A DNA stretch of 64,000 nt. Source: Symbiodinium natans (Eukaryota; Sar; Dinophyceae; Suessiales; Symbiodiniaceae). The stretch spans positions 432,001 to 496,000 of the forward strand of contig CAJNDS010002131.1 in the NCBI GenBank assembly GCA_905221605.1, given 5' to 3'. Shown piece after piece: positions 54,726-64,000 of the stretch (position 1 is its first letter; the number at the start of each line of letters is the position of its first letter). A program made the position numbers and the translations under genes. The notes under the pieces are model-generated. The model saw nothing but the letters and a program-made list of their open reading frames with translations. It did no database searches and was not told where the DNA came from.

Positions 54726-54939
54726 CACTTATACACTCTTTGCGAAAAGATAAAATACACATGTGGGGTTATCCGGTCCCGCAATTTACGGGCTACTTAG
54801 GTATGGAGGGGCCATATACGGTATATGCAGGGGTTATATAGGGGACGAAGATTAAGGTTCCCTTCTAGGGGTCCCTCCTTGTGCCCCTGAAGAGCTTGCG
54901 TTCGGAGGGCTTTGGGGTGCATCGCAGCTTAGGCTGAGG

Positions 54940-55085
54940 GTAACCCTAAACCCTAAACCCTAAACCCTAAACCCTAAACCCTAAACCCTAAACCCTAAAC
55001 CCTAAGCCCTAAACCCTAAGCCCTAAACCCTAAACCCTAAACCCTAAACCCTAAACCCTAAGCCCTAAACCCTAAACCCTGAACC
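54940..55085. repeat. (CCCTAAA)n array, about 20 units
   Basis: Heptamers with CCCTAAG variants spaced at intervals. Confidence 0.97.
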
Positions 55086-55519
55086 CTTGCTCCCTGATTC
55101 CTTAAACCCTAAACCCCAAACCCAAGCTCCACACAAGATGGCCGGTAGGCCCAAGAACCTGGGGAAGATGTGAGAATCAGACACCCCAGAGGGTGCCCAG
55201 GGTTTTTTTGAAGCTGGATCTACCTCGAGGTTCATGGGTACTTACTGCTTTGCAACCGAAAGTACCTTTAAGAAGCGTAAGTTGAGACAAGCCAGCATCC
55301 ATTGCGTGGAAGAGCGAGTGGGATGTGGTTTTAAAGGATCGTTGTACAAATATCTATTGCCACTCATGGTAGTATTCAGAAGTCTGCGTTTTTTTCAACT
55401 TAGGGGGTTATCCTACCCTGCTGCACTTTCGGGTGGTTGGGTTTTTTTGTGGCCGTCGCAGATTTTGGCATAGTTTTGAGCAAAGGGCGTTTTACGACAA
55501 TTCAGGGGCCCCGAATAGA

Positions 55520-55750
55520 GACCTCAAATAGTAGGATTCCCTTCTAGTTAGAACCCTAAACCTTGAACCCTAAACCCTAAACCCTAAACCCTAAACCCTA
55601 AACCCTAAACCCTAAACCCTAAACCCTAAACCCTAAACCCTAAACCCTAAACCCTAAACCCTAAACCCTAAACCCTAAAAACCCCAAACAAACCCAATAA
55701 GGGAAACCCTTGACCCCAAGAAGGTAGCCCCGAATTTCGGAAATCCCCCC
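55520..55750. repeat. GTAGGATTCCCTT repeat split by a (CCCTAAA)n array
   Basis: The left half (AATAGTAGGATTCCCTTCTA) is at 55527 and the right half (GACCCCAAGAAGGTAGCCCC) at about 55711. About 18 CCCTAAA units at 55557-55680 lie between them. Other family members are continuous, so the telomere-like array expanded inside or was inserted into this copy. Confidence 0.7.
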
Positions 55751-55792
55751 TATACGTCTGCCAACTCCCAAGTCTGCATCTTGAGCCCCACA

Positions 55793-55899
55793 CTTGGAGG
55801 TTCATGGTACTTATGAACCAATGAGAACGTTTAGGGTTTAGGGTTTAGGGTTTAGGGTTTAGGGTTTAGGGTTTAGGGTAAGTACCATGACCCTCCAAG
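55793..55899. mobile_element. Inverted-repeat element enclosing a TTTAGGG array
   Basis: The left end CTTGGAGGTTCATGGTACTT and the right end AAGTACCATGACCCTCCAAG are near-perfect reverse complements. The interior at 55829-55878 is almost only TTTAGGG units. Confidence 0.75.
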
Positions 55900-55942
55900 C
55901 AAGGAGGGACGGCGGCGCGCCGGAGCAAGCGGTGATTCACAC

Positions 55943-56066
55943 CTTCAGCTCCGTTCCGAAGCAGAGGGCATTCTTGAGTGCCACGTGCTTCGGACGGCAG
56001 AGGGTTCTCCCCCTCAAAGAGCCGGCAGAGCATGGACATAAAGTGTAGGCGCTCGAGGCTTCTTTT
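55943..56066 (-). CDS. Probable exon of an unidentified minus-strand gene
   Basis: It reads RLHFMSMLCRLFEGENPLPS and then EARGTQECPLLRNGAE before a GT donor at 55942-55941 (GTGTGA). Composition is coding-like. A possible partner segment at 56400-56340 reads NGRRVRVFDPVGRLCKSK, but it has a competing open frame on the plus strand. No family recognised. Confidence 0.45.
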
Positions 56067-56489
56067 CCTGATTTAGGGGGTTTTCCTCGGTTCTGAGAAT
56101 TTGCATGTGGCATGTTTGTTTTTGGGAAGGGTAGACCCAAGGGCATGTGAGTTTTATGTCAAGAGCTGGCTTGCAACGCGGGGTGGGATGGTAGTGGCGC
56201 GACCTAAGACCACACGCTTCCTGGCCCGTGTGTCGGGGTGCAGTATTCGAGTCGCCTTTCTCACCGCCAAAGCCATGAAGCCCTAAACCCAAAACCCAAA
56301 ACCCCAAACCCTTAACCCTAAGCCCTAAACCAGGGACATTAGCGGCTTTTGTCGATTTTGCTTTTGCAGAGCCTCCCGACAGGATCGAAAACCCTGACCC
56401 TCCGGCCGTTGAGAGATTTCGGTTTTAAGGCTTCAGCCCCCACATGACTCTGTGTTAAACACTCAAGCCATGCAGCGCGCACCCCAAAC

Positions 56490-57020
56490 ACGCCCCTCAA
56501 CCCTAAACCCTAAACCCTAAACCCTAAACCCTAAACCCTAAACCCTAAACCCTAAACCCTAAACCCTAAGCCCTAAGCCCAAAGCCCAAAGCCCAAAGCC
56601 CTAAACCTAACCCTAAGCCCTAAACCCTAAACCCTAACCCTAAACCCCAAACCTTAAAGCCTGACACCCTTAGACCCCTAAACCCTCAACCCCTAAACCC
56701 TGAACCTTGAGCCCCAACTTCAGCAAGCTCTGAAGTTTCCGGGCTCGAAGTTGCCTCCTCTTACACCCTGAACCCCTAAAGCCAAATACCCTTAAGCCCT
56801 AAATCCCTAAACCCTGAACCCCAACTTTCAGCAAACTCTGAAGTTGACTATCCTCAACCCCTAGACCCCTAAACCCCTAAACCCCTAAACCCCTAAACCC
56901 CTAAACCCCTAAACCCCTAAACCCCTAAACCCCTAAACCCCTAAACCCCTAAACCCCTAAACCCCGGAACCCCTGAACCCCTAAAACCCTAAACCCTAAA
57001 CCCTAAACCTTCAACCCTAA
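56490..57020. repeat. CCCTAAA, then CCCCTAAA arrays
   Basis: Heptamers at 56496-56660 give way to a homogeneous octamer array (CCCCTAAA, about 12 units) at 56862-56965. A short duplicated phrase, CCCCAACTTTCAGCAAACTC or close, occurs at about 56712 and 56819. Confidence 0.9.
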
Positions 57021-57365
57021 ACCCCTCAAAGGTGCCTCCTAACAGCCCTGGCCCTCGTGGGTCTGGTCAATGTGGTGGCCCGGCTTCGTCGAGCTTTTTG
57101 TTTCTGTACTCCAAGGACAGAAGGGGAAACCCTCAACACCAAACCCTAAGCCCGTCTCCCTAAGCCCCATAAGCCCCATAAGCCCCACAAGCCCCATAAG
57201 CCCCAAGCCCCAAACCCTAAACCCTAAACCCTAAACCCTAAACCCTAAACCCTAAACCCCCTGAACCAAAACCCCGCCTAAACCCCTAAACCCCTCAACC
57301 CTAAACCCCTGAAGCCTAAACCCTCTTCAAGGGGCTGATCTCAGGACTCAGGGCCTGGACGTTTA

Positions 57366-57716
57366 CCTGGGAGGTTCAGGGCACTTATCTTTGTCGTAGT
57401 TGGGTAACATTTTACATTTTTAAGGGTACTTAAACCCAATAAGGAATATAATTTTTAAATTTTAATACTATCCCAATCATGAACTAGTTATAGCAGGGTA
57501 AGTTTTTTTTCTTTTTTTCTTCGAGTTTAGGGTTTACAACCCTAAGTATAGCTGCACTTTTAAGAGGCCCCTTACAAGTCCCCAAGTGGTGTGGGTAGGT
57601 TGTTAAGTAGACTCATAATTGGGGTTAGACCCTAAACCCCAAACCCTAAACCCTAAACCCCAAACCCTAAACCCTAAAGCCCTAATTGGGGTTGTAAGAA
57701 GCCATGAACCCTCAAG
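57366..57716. mobile_element. Longer member of the GGAGGTTC inverted-repeat family
   Basis: Left end CCTGGGAGGTTCAGGGCACT and right end TAAGAAGCCATGAACCCTCA match the ends of the 90-124 bp members. The ~350-bp interior is AT-rich and includes CCCTAAA repeats. Confidence 0.45.
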
Positions 57717-57938
57717 TAGGACTTTGAGCTTCAGCGTACTGTGCCCGAGACCTCGGTAAGGGCGACGTCCCTGGGTGAAGCCCTAGCCCTGGGTGGTTGG
57801 GCTGGATCTTGGGATTCGGCTTGGCATTGTTGGGGGTGAGAGTTGAGAGACCCCAAGCTGCCTTAAACCCCAAACCCTAAACCCCAAACCCCAAACCCCA
57901 AACCCTAAACCCTAAACCCTCAACCCTGGGCGGCCCTT

Positions 57939-60900
57939 CTAAGCCGAGGTGATGCACAGCGGCTTGTTTAGTTGGTCCTCAGCTGCGAGCAGCGTTATGC
58001 TTGCGGCGAGCTGCCTGAAAAGAGACCAGGGTTTAGGATTGAGGGTTTAGGGTTGAGGGTTCAGGGTTGAGGGTTTAGGGTTTAGCGTTGAGGGTTCAGT
58101 GTACCCCAACAAGTCCTCAACCCTAACCCCACTTGGAGGTTCATGGGTATTTATGGTCCCCTAAGTCCCCTAAGGTAGGTTGCTTATACGTGGGGTTATC
58201 AAGTACCCATGAACATCTAAGCAAGCCCGACTGCACAAGGGGAGTTCAGGGCAAGGCAGGTTGCTCCCGGCTTTGCTCCCGGCTACAGCCGGGTGAGGGA
58301 ATGTGGCTTAGAAAGCCGAGCTCCTCGGACCCTAAACCCTAAACCCTAAACCCTAAAAATCCGGATTAAGGACTGTTAGTATAAGGGGGAACATCCCAAC
58401 CTCAACCGAAGCCCGTCACTCGAGGCGAAGACCTCCACGAGCCTCGGCCAACGTCTCCGTGAGGTTGTTCTCAATGCCCCGGGGGGTGGGGGGGGGGGGG
58501 CGGGGGGAATTGCTGCTACTGGTTCTTTGGGGTTTAGGGTTTAGGGTTAGGGTTTAGGGTTTAGGGTTTAGGGTTTAGGGTTTAGGGTTTAGGGTTTAGG
58601 GTTACCTGCTCTTCTTCTTTGCTTACTATCCCAAATTGCGGTTTATGACTGCTGCTATTGCAACTGCTGTGCTATTTCTACTCTTCTTCGTGTTGCTGGT
58701 ATTACCATTACTGCGAACTTAAATTGGTTGTGGGTGAAGATGAAAGCCCATTTTGTAGGGGCATCGACATGCATAGTGCAGTCCGACTTTTGAGCAACCC
58801 ACACATGTTCAGGTTTAGGAGCTGCAGCAGTTTATGGACATCATATTGTATATATATATATAGAGACATGTATACAGAAATATAACACACAACAAGAATA
58901 CATACATACATATATATATATATAGTTATACATATAAATATTAATAAACAAACAATAAATATAAACAAATAAATAAATAAATAAATAAATATATATATAT
59001 ATACAGTAAACATACATATACATATAGATATAAATATACATATGAATATAAATATAATATAAAGATATAAAAAAGATAACACAATTTCAATATGAATGTA
59101 AATATACAGGCAAATACAAAAACAGACAAATAAAATCACATATCAATATAAAGGAGAATACGAAACTAAATGTGATTTTGTAGATATATATATATATATA
59201 TATATATATGTTCGTATTTACATGTATATGCGCTTGCATGCAGGAGGCCAAAGTACTTGGCACCCTTTTTCACATGGTACGCCACTTGCACTCGACCCGA
59301 AACTCTGAATCCTCAAAGGCCCCCTAAGCCTTAATCCTAAAGCTCAAAAACGCCCTAAAAACTCTAACAGCCGCGCAAAGGAACGAGACACTCCAAGCAG
59401 CGAACCAGGCCTCCAAAGGTTTGAGGGTTTTGCGGGTTGTTCGGGTTCTTTTGGGGCTTTAGCCTTTTTAAGGGGCTTTTGCAGGCTTCGAGGAGTTGAG
59501 GCTTTGAGGACGTTGAAGGGTTCCACGCTTTGAGAGGTTGTTTAGGGTTTAGGGTTTAGGGTTTAGGGTTTAGGGTTTAGGGTTTAGGGTTTAGGGTTTA
59601 GGGTTTAGGGTTTAGGGTCAAGAGAGGGAACCTCGAAGTGCAGAACGGCTTGACAGTGGATTTCAGGGTGGGAGTATATTGGGGTTTAGGGTTATTTGCA
59701 AGGTACCTCGTGTAATTCTCGGTGTTTACGAAAACAAGGGGCCCTTAATGTCGAACCCCAAATAATCGGATCCCTTGACGGTAAGGACCCCAAGAAGGTA
59801 CCCCAACTTTCAAAAACAAGCCACATTTAGTGTTTCTCTAGACCGTAAAAAGACCTAACCCTACTATCTGTAATCCTGAGCTAAACCGTGCGCCCCATCA
59901 AGCCCCAATCACCTTAAGATCCTGCACTTTGACCCCCAAGCACCCGTAACCCTCAACCCTAAACCCTAAACTCGAAACCCTCAACACTCTAAACCCCAAA
60001 CACCCCAAAGCACCCCCAATATCCCTCAACTGCGCCTAAGCCCCCGAACCCAAATTCCAAAACCCGAAACCCTAAACTCCCGAACCCTTTTACCCTAAAC
60101 CCTCAACCCTTTAATCCTAAACCCCTACAACCCCATAACCCTAAACCTCAAGACCCAAAGCCCTAAGCCTTAGACCCTAAACGGCAAGACCTCAAGCCCT
60201 GAACCCTAAACCCTAAACCCTAAACCCTAAACCCTAAACCCTAAACCCTAAACCCTAAACCCTAAACCCTAAACCCTAAACCCTAAACCCTTGGACCCCA
60301 AGACCCAAAACCCCGCCTGTGCCCAGGGAGCCCTCCGAGGCGGCCCCAAGACTCTTGTCTCACAACGTTTCGATTTAGGGTTTAGGGTTTAGGGTTTAGG
60401 GTTTAGGGTTTAGGGTTTAGGGTTTAGGGAAGGTTTCGAGGAGTTTCGAGGAGTTTCGAGGAGTTTCGTTTTTTTGGTTTTTTTCTTCATAGTTTCGAGT
60501 TGCAGGGGGCTTGAGGGTGTAGGGTTTGGGGTTTGGGGTTTGGGGTTTGGGGTTCAGGGATTGAGGAGGGTTGAGGGTTTCGGGTTTAGGGTTTGGGGTT
60601 TTGGGATTCCAGAGAACTGGGAGGTTTAGGGTTTCGGGCTTCGGGTTAAGGGTTGAGGGTTTAGGATTTAGGGCTTGGGGTTTAAGGGGGCTTATATGGG
60701 GTTTGATGTTTGTGTGTCTGTGTGTATGTGTTGCTTTCGGCTTTCAAGATCAGGGATTTCAGGGTGCTTCGAGCGTTTTCGGGCTGTCTTAGTACTTCTA
60801 TTTCTTTTAGGGGGTCCTGTCTTGGACGTTGCCCTCCTCCCCCCCTAAACCTTAAACCTTAAACCTTAAACCTTAAACCTTAAGCCTTAAGCCTTAAACC

Positions 60901-63900
60901 TTAAACCTTAAACCCTAAACCCTAAACCCTAAACCCTAACCCTTAAAACCCTAAACCCTAAACCCTCAAGCCCCCTGTAACTTGAAATTATTAAGCAAAA
61001 TCCAAACAACGAAACTCCTCGAAACTTTCCTTGAAACTTTCCTCAAGAAAAGTCCAAAAAACGAAGCTCCTCGAAAAACTTTGAAACTTTCCTCGAAACT
61101 TTCCCCGGACCTGAACCCTTAGTAATTCAACAAAACCTAAACCCTAAACCCGAAAGCCCCACCGGAAGCTGTGTAGAGCCGAGGGCGGGTGATGACCCAG
61201 ATTGCCACACCGCCGAGCCAGGCAGTTTTCTTCGAGGGTCAAACCCTGGACCCTAAACCCTTGGTTTAGGGTTTAGGGTTTAGGGTTTAGGGTTTGGGTT
61301 TAGGGTTTAGGGTTTAGGGCCCTAAAGTAATGGTATTTTCTTGCGGTCCCTTTGTAATACTACTATAATAACCCCCCCCCCCAAACAGTTCTTAAGGCCC
61401 CTACATTAACCGTTTGGACCATGTTGGGTTGGGGTGGCTTGGCATCCCCAACCCCTCAGGTGAACCTTGGGGTGTTTCTTCGGAAGCCGGACACGCAAGT
61501 CTAAGGTTGTTCTAGAGGGAGCTTTGCAGTCGAGCGTCGAGCGCGTTGCCCCTTTATCAGAATCCAAACCCTGCACCCGAAAGTATGTGAGGGGCCGCCT
61601 CCGTCGGGCTTGACAGCCACGCCCGTACAAGGGTAAAGCCTCACCAAAGGTTTCCAGCCCAAACACGTCCCTCATGCGACCTGCCTGCATGTGTCTTGCA
61701 GTGCAGTGTGTTTTCAGTTTTGGCGCCGCTCTCAGAAGTAGGGGGGGTGCAAGCTTTTGGGTCTCCACTACACCCAGCAATATGGTTATAAGTACAGTTA
61801 TAAGTACAGTTATCATTGGTCAATAAGTACCATGAACCTCCAAGCAGCCATCCAGATTTCATCCACGTTGTTCCCATCCTCTGAATGCCGAACCCCAACA
61901 GTTGCCGAGGACAGCCCCCGTTCCAGGCTTAGGACCTGAATGAAAACTTGTGTATAAACATAAATAAATAAATAAATATAAATAAATATATATGTATATA
62001 TATATATATATTTATTTCTTGATTTCTTTGAGGAGGTATTGCGTTCTGGGTTTAGGATTTAGTGGAAAAAAACCAATTACCCCCCCCCCCCCCTGTCCCC
62101 CGCCGTAATTTTGAGAAGTGACGCCATATAGGAGTTTACGAAAATAAGGGACCTCTAATATGGACCCTTACAATGAGGACCCCAATCAGGTACCCCTGTC
62201 TTAGGACTCTCAACACGAAACCCTAAACCCTAACCTCTAAACCCTGAACCTTAAACCCTGAATCCCAAATCCCAAGGCAAACCCCCACATTGCTTCGGGA
62301 GTATTCTGACTATCGAAGGGTTCCCCGAGCTCCAACAATGCCGGGCAGTGTGTGGATCTAACCCTAAACCCTAAACCCTAAACCCTAGACCCTAAGCCCT
62401 AAGCCCTAAGCCCTAAACCCTAAGCCCTAAACCCTAAACCCTAAACCCTAAACCCGAAACCCTAAACCCTAAACCCTAAACCCTTTAAACGTCCAGGGGA
62501 CAAGTGCTTCGGGGAGGCGGCCGCCTCAGATGCCTTCGCTCTTTTGCTCTTGGGCACCGCGGGCGGGGGGGCGAGCCAGGGTTTAGGGTTTAGGGTTTAG
62601 GGCTTAGGGCTTAGGGTTTGGCACTCTTGTCTGGGCTTTGAATTTTGGTCGCGGGTTTGGATGCGATCAGACTCAAACTCTTCTGGACTCGAGTTCTTTA
62701 TGGGCTTAGCTTCTGGTCGCTTGCAACTCCAGGTGCGCATGTGGGGCTTAGGGTTTGGGGTTTAGGGTTTAGGGTTTAGGGCTGCTGTTGTCTGTTCCCT
62801 TACCCCTGACGCCTGAACCCTGAAGACTAAAGCCTTTACTTCGTGTGCAGCAATTTTGGAGTTTGGGTATCAGGGTTTGCAAACCCTAAGCCCTAAGCCC
62901 TAAGCCCTAAACCCTAAACCCCAAACCCTAAACCCCGCAGAGCAAAGTCTTGGTGGGAATGTCGCTAGCACGAGGTTTTGCCGGGGTTGTGACAAGTGTG
63001 CCGAGGTCCTGTGGACCAAGTGGATTGGTGTTGTCGAGAATCCGAATTTCTATGGCGGCATCAACCAGAGACTTGCCTGGCAGTAGGAAGTCCAATGGTG
63101 CTTTTTAACCATCTGCTTGAAAAGCGGGGCTTGACTGTTTGGCCCCCTTTGCAGTTAAGGCATTCGGGATGATGGGTTTGAAGGGGTTGAGGGTTGGAGA
63201 GATCAGGGTTTCAGACTCCCCTTCTCTTGTCGTGTCGTAGCCACTGGATTAGGGCAAAGTTCTCTACACTGGTCCAACCCTTCCTCATCTCTTGCCTTGA
63301 AGAAGTTTAGAACCTCCACGAACTCTACACACCGAGCCCCTAACCCCCCAAAATACCCAATCCCTCAACCCTAGACCCTCAAGCCGTAAGCCCAGAACCG
63401 GGAAACCGTAAGACCCCAAATGGGGAGTTTAATCTCAAGTCTGGGAGAAACAAGGCTCAAAGGTCTGGTTGCGATTTGGGGCCTGGCTTTCAGAGGCCTC
63501 TCTTTCTAGGGTTTAGGGTTTTTAGAGTTGAGGGTTTCGGGTTTTAGGGTTTGGGCTTGCGGTTGGGTTGTGGCTTGAAGGTGTATGTAGGGTCTTCAAG
63601 CTTAAAGCCCGAGTGTTCTTTGGGTGCCCGCAATTTCGTACTCTTATTGCTTCTTCTTTCGGTGCTTCTGTGTTGGTTTTGGTCCGCTGGTGCCCAGGTC
63701 TGCTGGTCCTCTTGTGTGCCGGTGTTCCGGTGAGATGAGGTGGTGCGGTTCTGTCCGGTCTGCTACTCCCAACCCCTTGATCACTTGTTTTCAACTGGAG
63801 GGGCAAGCCTGCGTCATCGTGTTTGCAAATGGCTCGGACTTCAAACCCAAGCCTCGGCATGGAAGGGGGCGGGGGAGACCGCCGAACACCCAGCTGGCTG

Positions 63901-64000
63901 ATCTCCATTAATCCACATCTCCTCCCAGTCATCCTCGAACTGTTTCAGCCTGGTCTTCACTCCGGGCGCCCTTAAGGTGAGGCTTGCCAGAAGAGGGACG
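57939..64000 (-). CDS. Partial multi-exon gene running in from the right edge
   Basis: Minus-strand exons: 64000-63888 (VKTRLKQFEDDWEEMWINGD), joined in phase to 63076-62934 (LVDAAIEIRILDNTNPLG and LVTTPAKPRASDIPTKTLL). Further candidates are 62548-62491 (KRAKASEAAASPKHLSPG), ~61230-61165 (TAWLGGVAIWVITRPRLYT), ~58475-58430 (GIENNLTETLAEARG) and ~58010-57939 (QLAASITLLAAEDQLNKPL, ending CITSA and stop TAG). The first junction uses GT and AG-G; the second exon ends at GTTTAGGG. Linking the later segments into one gene is inference, because telomere-like introns separate them and some frames are ambiguous. No family recognised. Confidence 0.5.
58132..58221. mobile_element. 90-bp inverted-repeat element (GGAGGTTC family)
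   Basis: Left end CTTGGAGGTTCATGGGTATT and right end AAGTACCCATGAACATCTAA, mirror images with few mismatches and a 48-bp interior. It is the most compact member of the family. Confidence 0.75.
58350..58400. repeat. GGGGGAACATCCCAA family, right half
   Basis: ATCCGGATTAAGGACTGTTA and GTATAAGGGGGAACATCCCA follow CCCTAAA repeats directly; the left end is replaced by the repeat. Confidence 0.6.
58598..59220. repeat. Dispersed repeat plus AT-rich array, copy 2 (inverted)
   Basis: Reverse-complement copy of 45400-45755. TTTAGGG units lead into ACCTGCTCTTCTTC, the ~260-bp unique unit and then (TA)n and ATAA-rich sequence to about 59220. Estimated identity over the unit is above 90%. The ORF at 58658-58885 parallels the one in copy 1. 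Confidence 0.85.
59540..59622. repeat. TTTAGGG array, about 11 units
   Basis: Perfect heptamers. The surrounding 59220-60300 region holds degenerate CCCTAAA-like text, a diverged GTAGGATTCCCTT copy at 59745-59815 and no convincing coding segment. Confidence 0.95.
60195..60430. repeat. CCCTAAA array facing a TTTAGGG array
   Basis: CCCTAAA units at 60200-60290 and TTTAGGG units at 60374-60430 face each other across about 80 bp. That gap has a weak coding candidate on the minus strand (ESWGRLGGLPGHR). The arrangement is a potential telomeric hairpin. Confidence 0.9.
60846..60970. repeat. (CCTTAAA)n variant array grading to CCCTAAA
   Basis: About nine CCTTAAA or CCTTAAG units precede ordinary CCCTAAA units. 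It is another locally homogenised telomere-like variant. Confidence 0.9.
61960..62012. repeat. AT-rich array (TAAA/TA)
   Basis: ATAAATAAATAAATA followed by TATATA. A solo GGAGGTTC-family right end (AAGTACCATGAACCTCCAAG) lies at 61823-61842. Confidence 0.85.
62135..62210. repeat. Dispersed GTAGGATTCCCTT repeat, diverged copy
   Basis: AATAAGGGACCTCTAATATG is followed by AATGAGGACCCCAATCAGGT and ACCCCTGTCTTAGGA. It keeps the order of the family's later blocks. Confidence 0.5.
62358..62485. repeat. (CCCTAAA)n array with CCCTAAG variants
   Basis: About 18 units, directly downstream of the exon candidate at 62548-62491, whose donor merges into the array (GTTTAAAGGG on the minus strand). Confidence 0.95.

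Noticed and set aside
54168-54841. Three overlapping plus-strand ORFs of 179-210 codons
   Set aside because: They are His/Thr/Ser low-complexity readings of CA and CACT repeats in all three frames.
16200-62500. Window end or internal telomere inferred from TTTAGGG arrays
   Set aside because: Arrays are short, in both orientations, and lie between in-phase exons, so they are interstitial rather than chromosome ends.

Overview
The window reads as nuclear DNA of a dinoflagellate, most like Symbiodiniaceae/Suessiales; the genus cannot be fixed from sequence alone. Evidence: genes split into many small exons whose introns start with GT, GC or GA and end in AG, usually followed by G; pervasive TTTAGGG-type (plant/alveolate telomere) heptamers inside introns and spacers on both strands; copia-like gag/protease/integrase genes of dinoflagellate type; and protein families expanded in Symbiodiniaceae (ankyrin-repeat proteins with the long MGCS N-terminal region, TIR-like/multi-pass membrane proteins). 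No rRNA, tRNA, CRISPR array or prokaryotic operon was seen.

Layout. 1-4383 (minus): gag-protease polyprotein of an LTR-type retroelement running off the left edge. 4487-5373 (plus): broken coiled-coil gene behind a possible spliced-leader relic. 6.2-8.3 kb (minus): decayed non-LTR retrotransposon; 8.3-10.9 kb: unassigned GC-rich sequence with small repeats. 10945-26137 (minus): one gene of about 25 exons coding for a helical HEAT/ARM-like protein, its introns packed with TTTAGGG arrays. 27994-31560 (minus): TIR-like multi-pass membrane protein gene. 31.6-35.5 kb: mostly unassigned, with a large palindrome. 35536-44423: an insertion with a 17-bp target duplication and an A-tail on the minus strand, carrying inside it a well preserved LTR element (37528-44116) that has gag, protease and integrase but no reverse transcriptase, and an unknown ORF where RT should be. 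44930-46736 (minus): part of an unidentified multi-exon gene. 47321-48447 (plus): FAD monooxygenase-like gene with one frameshift. 49907-53003 (plus): complete seven-exon ankyrin-repeat gene. 53.3-64 kb: scattered exons, including a partial gene on the minus strand (64000 to about 57939), among dense telomere-like repeats and short inverted-repeat elements.

How it fits together. The genes share no visible pathway; what unites the window is intron and repeat biology. Introns of the ankyrin gene are homologous to each other and end in inverted repeats, as expected of introner elements. Other short families with terminal inverted repeats are scattered through introns and spacers, and the telomere-like heptamer itself supplies some GT donors and AG acceptors. 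Exon calls were read by eye from reading-frame continuity across splice sites; transcript data would settle them.
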